Source: Larix kaempferi (lineage: Eukaryota; Streptophyta; Pinopsida; Pinales; Pinaceae). From it: a stretch of 64,000 bases of DNA. Shown in pieces: positions 11,054-23,258 of this stretch (the first letter of the stretch is position 1; every line of letters begins with the position of its first letter). Location of the stretch: NCBI GenBank assembly GCA_027924585.1, contig BSBM01000636.1, forward strand, positions 4,976,001 through 5,040,000, given 5' to 3'. The position numbers and the translations under genes were made by a program. The notes beneath the pieces are model-generated. The model did no database searches and was not told where the DNA came from. It saw only the letters and a program-made list of their open reading frames with translations.

Positions 11054-14000
11054 TGTTATCACATATATAGTAGCCGGGCTACCATACATTATTTTTAAAA
11101 TTCCAGAGCACTTTTCAGCCAGTTCCTTTACTTTGAGATGATGAGATGAGCAGCTATCTATGGATCACTATCAGATTTTGGATAGCATATGTAGTCCCCA
11201 TGCCATGACTGAGTCTCAGGACACTCGGAGAGATGACCAATGTAGCCATTATACCATTTATGCAAAGCAGTCAGTAGTGCCCAGAGTTACAGTAGCAGTT
11301 TCAGAGGACAGATGATGGTTCAGAGGATGAGCATTCAGGTATATGACTCAGCAGGTATATCTTGGTGTTATGGTTATATTGCTTTTATATTCATTCTTAT
11401 GGCATGTCTTAGCACTTAGTGTCATGATCTGGCGATCATATAGATATGTGGACCTTGTTGATCTTATTATATATATATTCTACTGTTTTTACTCAGACTT
11501 AGAAGTTCACTACTCATACTCATTGGTTTTACCCTCCCTAGGGAGAATAGAGGTGATCATTCCACCATACCTTGGCTTGCTAGTGTTGGCTCCATTACTC
11601 ATTGTCTTCATCCATCCATTACCTACCTTTTAGTTTATCACCCTGACTTACTACTTGACTAGTGGCATGGAAGATCTTTTTCCCACTGTAGCCTCTGTAT
11701 TGGATGAGCTTCCCTATTTATTGTGTCTCGGCTCTGAGTTGGTGACAAAACTTACCTTTGGTGAGTTGGATTGTAGGCCTAAATCATTCTGGTCGGTTGT
11801 CCCGATGTTTGGCATTGGCTCGAACTCCCCCTAGTCACTTGAGATGTTGTTGGCTAAAACTGAAAGCTCATGTACTACTTATGGAAACTTCTAAATTCGC
11901 CCATGGAAACTAAAAAAGGGCAAGAGCGATGAACTACTAAAAATACTCCTTGAAGAGTATAAAAGAAAGGTCCAAAAAGCAATGATTCTTAAAAGCTATA
12001 TCTAAACAATTGCTGACCTTATGTATGTATAAAAAACATGCCCTGGATGCAAGCTGCAACTAGTTGTACTTATCAGCACACCTGAGATCCGAAGGGTTAT
12101 GTAGGCCAAAAAGGCCATGAAATGAAATTGAATGATCCTAATGAACCTGGATCAACTTGATGTAGACATGATGCCTAAGTTGAATAAGCACTCTCTAAAC
12201 AACTTATCCATTTGTGAGACATCGCCATTCCCTGTGTTGTTGCTCATTCAGTATATACTATGGTGTGTATTCCCTTTCCCATATCCAAAGCGTCACAATG
12301 TTAAGTCAGTCAGTCACCCTTTGGCCTAGCCAGTTTATTTTTAGCCTTCACCCTTCACTAGCAAATTGATCACAACTATGAAGTGAGTATGGTCCTGAAA
12401 GTCTAGTCTGAGTCATATAAATAATTAATGATAATATATATTTGGATTTAGATCGCCAGTAATGACTACTTTGTGTTATAATTGCTATTTGAATGAGTTG
12501 TAGAGCAAACACTAACCTTTGACACTTTGCAGCAGCTTCAGATGGTAGTCTGAGTTATATTAGGTCAATATTGACCTGATCAAACCTAGTTTGACCAAGG
12601 TCAATCACAGGACATGAGATTATTGGACCTTATGATGACACAGGTAGATGATATATGGTCTATGTACATGTACATGATGGTTCTATGCATTAGATACAGG
12701 TTTATGATGATGATCTATGGTTTTCAGCATTATTTGATCATTTACAGATTATTATTATTTCGCCTGTTCCGGTATATTGGGTATATTATATGATCATGCA
12801 GAGAGCTATACGGTGTATGACTACACATCTTGGATAGTTTTGGACCTTCTGAGTCCAATGAGACAGTCTATTTTCAGTTCCGGGCAGTTACAGTGATGAT
12901 TTTGCCTCAGTAGGCTGTCCTAGTGCAGTTTTGGTCTGTCGGAGACCCTGTCAGAGCAGAGATGATTTTTATTTGGTTCACCTAGGGCGCTGATGATGGA
13001 GGGGGTGGTCCAACCACTTGTTTTTACCATATTACCCCCCTCCCGGACACACTGGTGCCCTCACCTTGACAGCGCAGGCACTCCAGGAGGCAGTTTGGGA
13101 CAGGTACACGCTTCCCGAGGCAGTTTTGGATTGGTAGAAATGGCTACAGAAGAATTCAATTTGGGATACTGAGGCAAATTTTTGGCATGGGATGATCAGT
13201 GATGATGAGTGGGATGTCTTCCGCACCTTCTCCAGCAGTTTTAGCTTCATCGGACCCCACATCCATCCCTTATGGCACTTTCTGATGATTTTTGAGGTCT
13301 TTGGAGGCTTACAATTTGTCCATAGAGGCACGATTTGGTATAGTGATGACTATTTTATTATTATTGTGTTATGGGGATTGACCAAGGGTGGCTAAAATTA
13401 CCCCTTGGACCCACCATAAGCTTATTTTTATATTTTGTCATCATGATTTGGTGGGATCCCCTCTCCTAGGGCGATTTTATCCACTTATTACTATATTTTA
13501 TGGTTGATCCATGTATTTTATTGTTGAGCTCATCTCAACCATTGATTAGATCTTTTGATCTTTTAATCTTAGCCACTCATGTAAAAAGTGGTTAGGATTA
13601 TGCTCTCTCCCCATCCTATTTAAGGAGGGAGCCTCTCATTGTAAAATCATCTAGAGATTTTTGGCTCTTGGCTCTTGGAATAAAATTTCTATCTTTTGGA
13701 GTACATGCTTGGGTTGGAGTGGATGTTGGTTGTTTTGATTGTAAATGCTTTTGTCCATTGCACTGGAGAATCTATTGTAGCTATCTTGCATATTTGCCAT
13801 ATCTTTTTACAGGTGGAGAAAACTTCTTCAACAAGTGCGAATTGGTGGGGAGGCTTGCCCTTCAAGCTTGGAGGAGGACATTTTGGGTTAAACAGGGATT
13901 GGTTTTGTCTTTGCACCAACTATTCTTTGCTTATCTCTTTCTTGCTTGTATCTACCTTCAACATGTTAACTGATTGATGCTTTGCTCCTTGGTTTTGACA

Positions 14001-15581
14001 GGTTAGAGGGACACATATGTGGCTTGGAAAAATCGATTTGGCAAGAGGGTTTCAAAAATTCTCCATTTGATCTTTGGCAAAAGTAATCCTCATCTCAACT
14101 AGAATTCATCTCTTCATCCAGGTATGCTCCAAAGGTATGATCTTCTTCTTCCTTGAATCATCCATAATTTCTAGATCATAAAAACTCTAATTGATCAAAA
14201 CCCTCATTTTGGTTTTTCTTAGATATACTTAGATCTAGCCTTGCTTTTGAAGAGATATTAAAAACCCACCTCTATAGCATCCACCCCTAGTGGGATCTAT
14301 AGTTTGGTGGTGATTGGGTTAAAATTGACACACTTTTCAAGGCAATAAAGCCCTCTTGAGCCAAATCGCACTTCCTTGGAGAGGCTTGTTTGGTTAGATC
14401 TAGCACATGGGTAGGTGAGATCCCACTTGATTTGCAATCTACACACTTGATAACCTACCCCTAGACTTTTACTTGGGTGACTTCTACCTTGTGGGCATCA
14501 TTCCACATTTTAAGGGATTAAAACCCCCTTTTGAACTACTTGGCATCTTAAAACTCAGATCTAGTAAGATCTAACCCTTGGATTGACTTGATTTGCTAGA
14601 TCCACATAGATCGGTGCCTAAGTTACTTGGATATACAATTTGGTGGCCATTGGACTTGATTTGACACACCTTATCCACCTTTTAGCCCTCCTTGAGCAAG
14701 GTCGCACTCCCTTGGGTGAGTGAGTTTGCCCACTTTGAGGACGTGGGTGGTTGAGATTTTTGTGGATTTGGAACGGGCATACCTTGAAACCTAGGTCTAG
14801 AGTATCATTTTGTGACGATCTACCTTGGGGATAGCATTCCTTGTTTTAAGGGATTGTGGTCCACTTGGGTCATTTCATGAAAACCTAGATCTAGCAAGAT
14901 CCGACCATTTTATCTCAATTAGCCCACTTGACTTGACCTCTAGGTGTCCCGATCTACACTTTGACATACCTTTTGACTCCATTAGCCCATCCAACAAGGC
15001 ACTAGTCCTCCTCAAAGCAAGTCGCACTCCTTGGGAATTGTGTCAAACCTTAGATCCGGTACATGGGTACTCCTAAATTCAACTTAGATCCATAGATCTA
15101 CTCATTACATATCCTCTAGTGCCAATTGCATCCCTTAACTTCACCTTGTGGGTCCACTTTAAGCCATTTCACATATCCCAAGAAAGTAGGACCCACTTGT
15201 GTAGCACATGGTACTATACCTTGTCATTATACCTAATTATGTGGCCTAAATCATACATTGGTTGAAACACTAACCATCTCTCAAACCACCTTCAACCATA
15301 CTTTAACTTCTAGGTCCACTCAACCTTGCATTGGTTTCCGTAACTCATCATTTACTTATCATTAGGAACCTTTGTTTGGGTCCAATCATCTGTGATTGGT
15401 TATAGGGTCTCCCCCTAGGTCTTGTTTCACCTTGATCTAAAGCGAAGAGTGCCTCGTTTGATGTGACTCCCACCTTGCATTGGGAACCGTGGCATCTCTT
15501 GGGTCACCTCTTTAGTTGCCCATCTCCTCTACCGTCCCGGATGGGATACCACTAGGGGCAACTACAAGTTGTGTGATAACA
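11054..15581 (+). mobile_element. Giant solo LTR, subfamily B, 4528 bp, TSD GTACA
   Basis: It starts TGTTATCACATATATAG and ends GTGTGATAACA. The TSD GTACA is at 11049-11053 and 15582-15586. The TATA box TATTTAA (13617-13623) lies 2563 bp in. The U3 differs from subfamily A in its first part (GTAGCCGGGCTACC subterminal hairpin), but the 3' part (about 14230-15581) is closely related to A and again has the three diverged repeat units. A splice-like segment lies at 14002-14121. It is inserted in the gypsy-relic LTR. Its sequence and net length match the outer LTR that starts at 15674, but the TSDs differ, so the two are separate insertions. Confidence 0.88.
13617..13623 (+). promoter_or_regulatory. 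TATA box of LTR 11054-15581
   Basis: TATTTAA in the context CATCCTATTTAAGGAGGGAGCC, 2563 bp from the LTR start. Confidence 0.6.
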
Positions 15582-15673
15582 GTACATACCCTCTCAAACT
15601 TTAAACCTTTTTCTTATTTGTTGTATTTGGAGAACTTTAGATGTCTGTCTGTCAACCCTAGTACGTTGGTGGA
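15582..15673 (+). mobile_element. Gypsy-relic LTR, second part (92 bp between two giant LTRs)
   Basis: It starts with the TSD copy GTACA and continues the interrupted gypsy-relic LTR. It separates two independent giant LTR insertions, at 11054 and 15674. Confidence 0.5.
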
Positions 15674-18227
15674 TGTTATCACATATATAGTAGCCGGGCT
15701 ACCACACATTATTTTTCAGATTCTAGAGCACTCTTTAGCCAGTTCCTTTACATTGAGATGATGAGATGAGCATCTATCTATGGATCACTATCAGATTTTG
15801 GACAGCATATGTATTCCCCATGCCATGACTGAGTCTCAGGACACTCAGAGAGATGACCGATGTAGCCATTATACCATTTATGCAGAGCAGTCAGTAGTGC
15901 CCAGAGTTACAGTAGCAGTTTCAGAGGACAGATGATGGTTCAGAGGATGAGCATTCAGGTATATGACTCAGCAGGTATATCTTGGTGTTATGGTTATATT
16001 GCTTTTATATTCATTCTTATGGCATGTCTTAGCACTTAGTGTCATGATCTGGCGATCATATAGATATGTGGACCTGGTTGATCTTATTATATATATTCTA
16101 CTGTCCTTACTCAGACTTAGAAGTTCACTACTCATACTCATTGGTTTTACCCTCCCTAGGGAGAATAGAGGTCATCATTCCACCATACCTTGGCTTGCTA
16201 GTGTTGGCTCCATTATTCATTGTCTTCATCCATCCATTACCTACCTTTTAGTTTATCACCCTGACTTACTACTTGAGTAGTGGCATGGAGGATCTTTTCC
16301 CCACTGTAGCCTCTGTATTGGATGAGCTTCGCTGTTTATTGTGTCGCGGCTCTGAGTTGGTGACAGAACTTACCTTTGGTGAGTTGGATTGTAGGCCTAA
16401 ATCATTCTGGTCGGTTGTCTCGATGTTTGGCATTGGCTCGAACTCCCACTAGTCACTTGAGATGTTGTTGGCTAAAACTGAAAGCTCATGTACTGCTTAT
16501 GGAAACTTATAAATTCGCCCATGTAAACTAAAAAGGGCAAGAGCCGATGAACTGCTAAAAAAATGCTCCTCGAAGAGTATAAAAGTAAGGTCCAAAAAGC
16601 AATGATTCTTAAAAGCTATATCTAAACAATTGCTGACCTTATGTATGTATAAAAAACATGCCCTGGATGCAAGCTGCAACTAGTTGTGCTTATCAGCACA
16701 CCTGAGATCCGAAGGGTTATGTAGGCCAAAAAGGCCATGAAATGAAATTGAATGATCCTAATGAACCTGGATCAACTTGATGTAGACATGATGCCTAAGT
16801 TGAATAAGCACTCTCTAAACAACTTATCCATTTGTGAGACACCGCCATTCCCTGTGTTGTTGCTCATTCAGTATATACTATGGTGTGTATTCCCTTTCCC
16901 ATATCCAAAGTGTCACAATGTTAAGTCAGTCAGTCACCCTTTTAGCCTAGCCATTTTATTTTAGCCTTCACCCTTCACTAGCAAATTGATCACAACTATG
17001 AAGTGAGTATGGTCCTGAAAGTCTAGTCTGAGTCATATAAATAATTAATGACAATATATATTTGGATTTAGATCGCCAGTAATGACTACTTTGTGTTATA
17101 ATTGCTATTTGAATGAGTTGTAGAGCATGCATTAACCTTTGACACTTTGCAGCAGCTTCAGATGGTAGTCTGAGTTATATTTGGTCAATATTGACCTGGT
17201 CAAACCTAGTTTGACCAAGGTCAATCACAGGACATGAGATTATTGGACCTTATGATGACACAGGTAGATGATATATGGTCTATGTACATGTACATGATGG
17301 TTCTATGCATCACATATAGGTTTATGATGATGATCTATGGTTTTCAGCATTATTTGATCATTTACAGATTGTTATTATTTCACTTGTTCCGGTATATTGG
17401 ATATATTATATGATCATGCAGAGATCTATATGGTGTATGAGTACACATATTGGATAGTTTTGGACCTTCTGAGTCCAATGAGACAGTCTATTTCCAGTTC
17501 CGGGCAGTTACAGTGATGATTTAGCCTCAGTGGGCTGTCCTAGTGCAGTTTTGGTATGTCGGAGACCCTGTCAGAGCAGAGATGATATTTATTTGGTTCA
17601 CCTAGGGCACTGATGATGGAGGGGGTGGTCGAGCTACTTGTTTTTACCATATTACCCCCCTTCCAGACACACTGGTGCCCTCACCTTGACAGCGCAGGCA
17701 CTCTAGGAGGCAATTTGGGGCAGGTACACGCTTCCCGAGGCAGTTTTGGATTGGTAGAAATGGCTACAGAGCAATTCGATTTGGGCTACTGAGGCAAAGT
17801 TTTGGCATGGGATGATCAGTGATGATGAGTGAGATGTCTTCCACACCTTCTCCAGCAGTTTCAGCTTCATCGGGGCCCACATCCATCACTTATGGCACTT
17901 TTTGATGATTTCTGAGGTCTTTTGAGGCCTACAATTTGTCCATAGAGGCACGATTTGGTATATTGATTACTATTTTATTATTATTGTGCAATGGGGATTG
18001 ACCAAGGGTGGCTAAAATTACCCCTTGGACCCACCATAAGCTTATTATTATATTTTGTAATCATGATTTGGTGGGATCCCCTCTCCTAGGGCGATTTTGT
18101 CCACTTATTGTTATATTTTATGGTTGATACATGTATTTTATTGTTGAGCTCATCTCAACCATTGATTAGATCTTTTGATTTTTTGATCTTAGCCACTCAT
18201 GTAAAAAGTGGTTAGGATTATGGTCTT

Positions 18228-21200
18228 TGTTATCACACCATAGTAGCAGGGCTACTATTCTTGTACAGCAGATATCTGCACATTCCAGAGCTTCCATTAT
18301 TCCAGAGCATGGCTATATATTTTGGATCACTCATGATTAGAGCAGTATATTATTCAGATTTATGTTAGACCTTGTGTTAAGGCTGAGCCTTGAGAGTTCA
18401 GATTTGATGACTGATGTGACCCTTTATCCCATACAATTTCAGTTCAGTGCTTAGAGATGTATTGCAGCAGTGTTTCAGATGGTACATGATGATTATTATT
18501 ATGATGATGTTGTATGATCTATGGATATGTTATCACTGACTGTGGATTATTATCTTGTTGATTTAGTCATGTTCACAGCATTTGCTTGGTATATTATTCC
18601 TGATGTGGCAAACTGATTAAAATGAACTGTAAATCATAAAATGGACAATTACTTGCACATTTAGGTCATTTAACAAAACCCACTGGTTTTCCACCTTACA
18701 TAGATATGGTCTTTCCTCACACCAGTTGTTTGCTAGTGTAGGCTCCATATCCACTTGACTCCATCCATACATGACCTTCCTGTTTGACTTTGTACCTTGA
18801 CCTATCTCATTTGACTTTTCGATACCGAGGACTTCCCCATTTTTCTACCTCTGTGTTTGGACCGCATCCCTGTATATTCAGTGTCTCGGCTCTAAGTTGG
18901 TGACAAAACTTGCCTTTGGTAGGTTGGATTGTAGGCCTAAATCATTCTGGTCGGTTGTCCCGATGTTTGGCATTGGCTCGAACTCCCCCTAGTCACTTGA
19001 GATGTTGTTGGCTAAAACTGAAAGCTCATGTTCTACCTATGGAAATTTATGAATTCGCCCATGGAAACAAAAAAAAAGGGGCAAGAGCAATGAAGCACTA
19101 AAAATACTCCGCGAAGAGTATAAATAAAAAGGTCCAAAAAGCAATGGCTCTTAAAAGTTATATCTAAACAATTGCTGACCTTATGAATATTTGAAAAACA
19201 TGCCCTGGATGCAAGCTGCAACTAGTTGTGCTTCTCAGCACATCTGAAATCCGAAGGGTTATGTAGGCCAAAAAGGCCATGGAATAAAATTGAATGATCC
19301 TAATGAACCTGGATCAACTTGTTGTAGACATGATGCCTAAGTTGAATAAGCACTCTCTAAACAACTTATCCATTTGTGAGGCACAGCCATTCCCCGTGTT
19401 CTTTTGTCCAGCACAGAGTTTGTAGCTTTCCCCTTCTCCCAGTCCAAAGTATTGGTGAGTTAAGTTAGATAAGTCAACCCCTTGGCCCATCCTTGTTCCT
19501 AGCCTTCACCCTTCACTAGCAGTTTGACCATGTCCAATGGGTGAGTTTGTCATTTGAACTATTGTGCAAGTAATTTTGTTAATAACCAAGAAAGTGCTAA
19601 CTTGATTAATGCCATTGAATGGAATTTATACTTTGAGCTTAGCTGTGAAAATGATTAGAGAGGCATGTCTTAGTTTATTGATGTGAGTTATCCTTGGTTA
19701 TATATATTCTGGGGATCTGTGATGATGTGGGAAATGTATAGATGCCTATTTGACGATGATTGATGATCCCACATGCTTGATGATGATATCATATGATGGA
19801 CATATGATGCAGATGATGTTTGATCCAGTTCAGCAGGTTTTATTACTACTTCAGATCAGCAGATTATACATTGTCCATATATGGTGGACCCTACAGCTGG
19901 CCCATTAGGGAAACCCATGGTGTATGAGTACACATTTCTAGTGGATTTGGGTCTTCTGGATCCATTGAGACACTTATCTTTCAGTTCCGGGACACTTATC
20001 TTTCAGTTCCGGGCACTTCTGACAGTGATTGATGCAGTTTTTCACTTGTTGACCAGATTTGGGGCTGATTTCCCAGCCTGAGCAGCAGGGGCCATGATTG
20101 GCCAGTTCACCTAGGGCGCTGATGATGGAGGGGGTGGTCCAACCACTTGTTTTTACCATTTACCCCCCCTTCTGGAGAGCCTGGTGGGCTCAGATGGACA
20201 ACGCTAGTGCCCTAGGAGGCAGTTTTGGCACTTTCACAGTTACCGAGGCAGTTAAAAAATGGGATAAAGTGGTCACTGAGGAAATCGATTTGGGCAATTG
20301 AGGCAAGGTTTTGGCATTTTGTTTTCACAGAGGTCTTCCAGGGTGATCTCACTATCTTCCAGTCAGTTTTCACCATGTGGGTATCCCCAGATTGTTCACA
20401 GGAGGTCATTTACTGCTTGACTGTCATGGATTCTGAGGACAGTTTTGATCATTTATATTATCTTGGACATATTTTATTATTTTATTGTGCCTTGGGGATG
20501 AGCTAGTAAGGATTGATGCCTCCTAGCCCCACCATGTGCTTATATGGTCATGTCCTAGTCATCATGAGGTGGATTTTGGCACCTATTCTTCCCTAGTGGA
20601 TGACGTCACCCCTTCTTTGTACCATTTGGTGGGGGCGCTATTGTTATATTGGGTGATCCATGTGATATATTGTTATGGTTCATCTTAGCCATTGATTGTA
20701 TGATGAGATCTTTTAATCTCAACCACTCATTTGATGTAGTATTGTAGAGTGGTATAGGGTTTTGGTCTTTATTATCCTATATAAGGAGGAGACCCCCCAT
20801 TGTATAGCTCACCTTTGGAGCTCTGGAATATTGGAATAGAAAACTTCTTTGTGGAGCATATCTCTCTTGTGTTGTGGATTCTCTTGCATATTGAATATAC
20901 AGTATCTCTTCTATGTATCATTGTGGATTTTTGTGCTTCTACTAATCTTTTTTACAGGAAAGTCGAATTGGAGGGCGACTTCTTGAGGGTTATTGTTGGA
21001 GGGATCCACATATTCTCTCTTGGGTTGATCTTGTGACAGGGAGTATCATTATTGTATCTTTGTGACATAGTTGATGCTTTCTATTACATCTTTCTACCAT
21101 TTTCATAATCATCTTGCTTGACTTGTTTCTTTGATCTTGTCTTGTAGGAGGAGGACGATTTGGCTATCTTGGAGAAGGACGTTTTGGTTGGAGCTCTTGG

Positions 21201-22721
21201 ATCTCACTCTTGAATATACACATAGGAGAATTCTATCAATTTGCAAGGTGGCCACAAGCAATTGAGGTAAGATCTACAAGGTATGTGCCTCTTTCCATCC
21301 ATTCTCTCTTCATTGGTCACAAACCCTAATTAATCAAAACCCTAATTTTGGTATTTCCTAGATCTACTTAGATCTAGCCTTGCTTTTGAAAAGATTTTGA
21401 AAACCCACCTCTATAGCATCCACCCCTAGTTGGATCTATAGTTTGGTGGTGATTGGCTTAAAATTGACACACTTTTCAAGGCAAAAAGCCCTCTTGAACC
21501 AAATCGCACTTCCCTAAGAGAGGCTTGTTTGGTTAGATCTAGCACATGGGTAGGTGAGATCCCACTTGATTTGCAATCTAGACACTTGATAACCTATCCC
21601 TAGATTCTTACTTTGGTGAATTCTACCTTGTGGACATCTTTCCATGTTTTAAGGGGTTAAGACCCCCTTTTGAATTTCCTAGCACCTCAAAACTCAGATC
21701 TACTAAGATCTAGCCCTTGGATTCACTTGAAATTTTGAACATGCATAGATCGGGGTATTAGCTACTTGGATCTATAGTTTGGTGGCCATTGGACTTGATT
21801 TGGTCCACCAAACCCACCTTTTAACCCTCCTTGAGCAAAGTCGCACTACCTAGGGAAGGTGAGTTTGTCCACTTTGAGGAAGTGGGTGGTTGAGATTCTT
21901 GTGGATTTGAAACGGCCATACCTAGAAACCTATGTCTAGACTATCTTTTTGTGATGATCCGCCTTGGGGGTAGCATTCCTTGTTTCAAGGGATTGTGGTC
22001 CACTTAGGGTCATTTCCTTAAAACCTAGATCTAGCAAGATCCAACCATTAGATCTCATTTAACTCACTTGACTTGGCTTCTAGGTGTCCCGATCTACACT
22101 TTGACATACTTTTTGACCCCATTAGCCCATCTACCAAGGCACTAGTCCTCCTCAAAGCAAGTCGCACTCCTTGGGATTTGTGTCAAACCCTAGATCTAGC
22201 ACATGGGTACACCTAAAATCAACTTAGATCCATAGATCTAATCATTACCTAACCTCTAGTACCAACTTCACACCTAGCGTCACCTTGTGGGCCCACTTAA
22301 AACCATTTCACACATCCCAAGACAACAAAGCCCACTTGTGTAAACATATGGTACTACACCTTGTCATCATACCCAATAATGTGGCCTAAACCATACTTAG
22401 GTTGAAACAATAACAATCTCTCACACCACCTTCAACCACACCTCATCTTCTAGGTCCACTTAGCCTTGCATTGGTTTCCGTAACTCCTTGTTTACCTACC
22501 TTTAGAAACCTTTGTTTGGGTCCAGTCAACTGTGATTGGGTATAGGGTCTCCCCCTAAGTCTTGTTGCACCCTGACCTAAAGCGAAGAGTGCCTTGGTTG
22601 ACGTGACACCCACCTTGCATTGGGAACCGTGGCATCTCTTGGGTCACCTCTTTAGTTGCCTGTCTCCTCTACCATCCCGGATGGGATACCTCTAGGGGCA
22701 ACTACAAGTTGTGTGATAACA
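18228..22721 (+). mobile_element. Giant solo LTR, subfamily A, 4494 bp, nested, TSD GTCTY
   Basis: It starts TGTTATCACACCATAGTAGC and ends GTGTGATAACA. The flanks are GTCTT (18223-18227) and GTCTC (22722-22726). The sister copy at 11054 reads CTCTC here, so the left copy probably mutated. The TATA box (20778-20784) lies 2550 bp in, and a TGACGTCA site is at 20601-20608. It is collinear with the 702 copy throughout, including the type-A leader. A short duplication at about 19977-20010 repeats CACTTATCTTTCAGTTCCGG. It is inserted in the outer LTR 15674-29231. Confidence 0.87.
20778..20784 (+). promoter_or_regulatory. TATA box of LTR 18228-22721
   Basis: TATATAA followed by GGAGGAGACCCCCC, 2550 bp from the LTR start. 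Confidence 0.6.
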
Positions 22722-22735
22722 GTCTCTCTCCATCC

Positions 22736-22742
22736 TATTTAA
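22736..22742 (+). promoter_or_regulatory. TATA box of outer LTR 15674-29231
   Basis: TATTTAA in the context CATCCTATTTAAGGAGAGAG. It lies 15 bp downstream of the nested LTR that ends at 22721, so the original U3 sequence has been pushed 4.5 kb away. Confidence 0.55.
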
Positions 22743-23258
22743 GGAGAGAGCCTCTCATTGTAAAATCATCTAGATATTTTTGGCTCTTGGCTCTTGGAAT
22801 AAAATTTCTATCTTTTGGAGTACATGCTTGGGTTGGAGCGGATGTTGGTTGTTTTGATTGTAAATGCTTTTGTCCATTGCACTGGAGGTCCTATTGTAGC
22901 TATCTTGCATATTTGCCATATCTTTTTACAGGTGGAGAAGACTTCTTCAACAAGTGCGAATTGGTGGGGAGGCTTGCCCTTCAAGCTTGGAGGAGGACGT
23001 TTTGGGTTAAACAGGGAGTGGTTTTGTCTTTGCATCAACTATTCTTTGCTTATCTCGTTCTTGCTTGTATCTACCTTCAACATGTTAAACTGATTGATGC
23101 TTTGCTCCTTGGTTTTGACACATTAGAGGGACACACATGTGGCTTGGAAAAATCGAGTTGGCAAGAGGGTTTCACAAATTCTCCATTTGATCTTTGGAAA
23201 AAGTAATCCTCACCTCAACTAGCATCCATCTCTTCATCCAGGTATGCTCCAAAGGTAT

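Noticed and set aside
22709-23206. 165-aa open frame, with shorter relatives at 13668-13973 and 53589-53903
   Set aside because: It lies in the leader region of the giant LTRs, spans a nested-element border and recurs only because the LTR recurs. It has no domain-like pattern.
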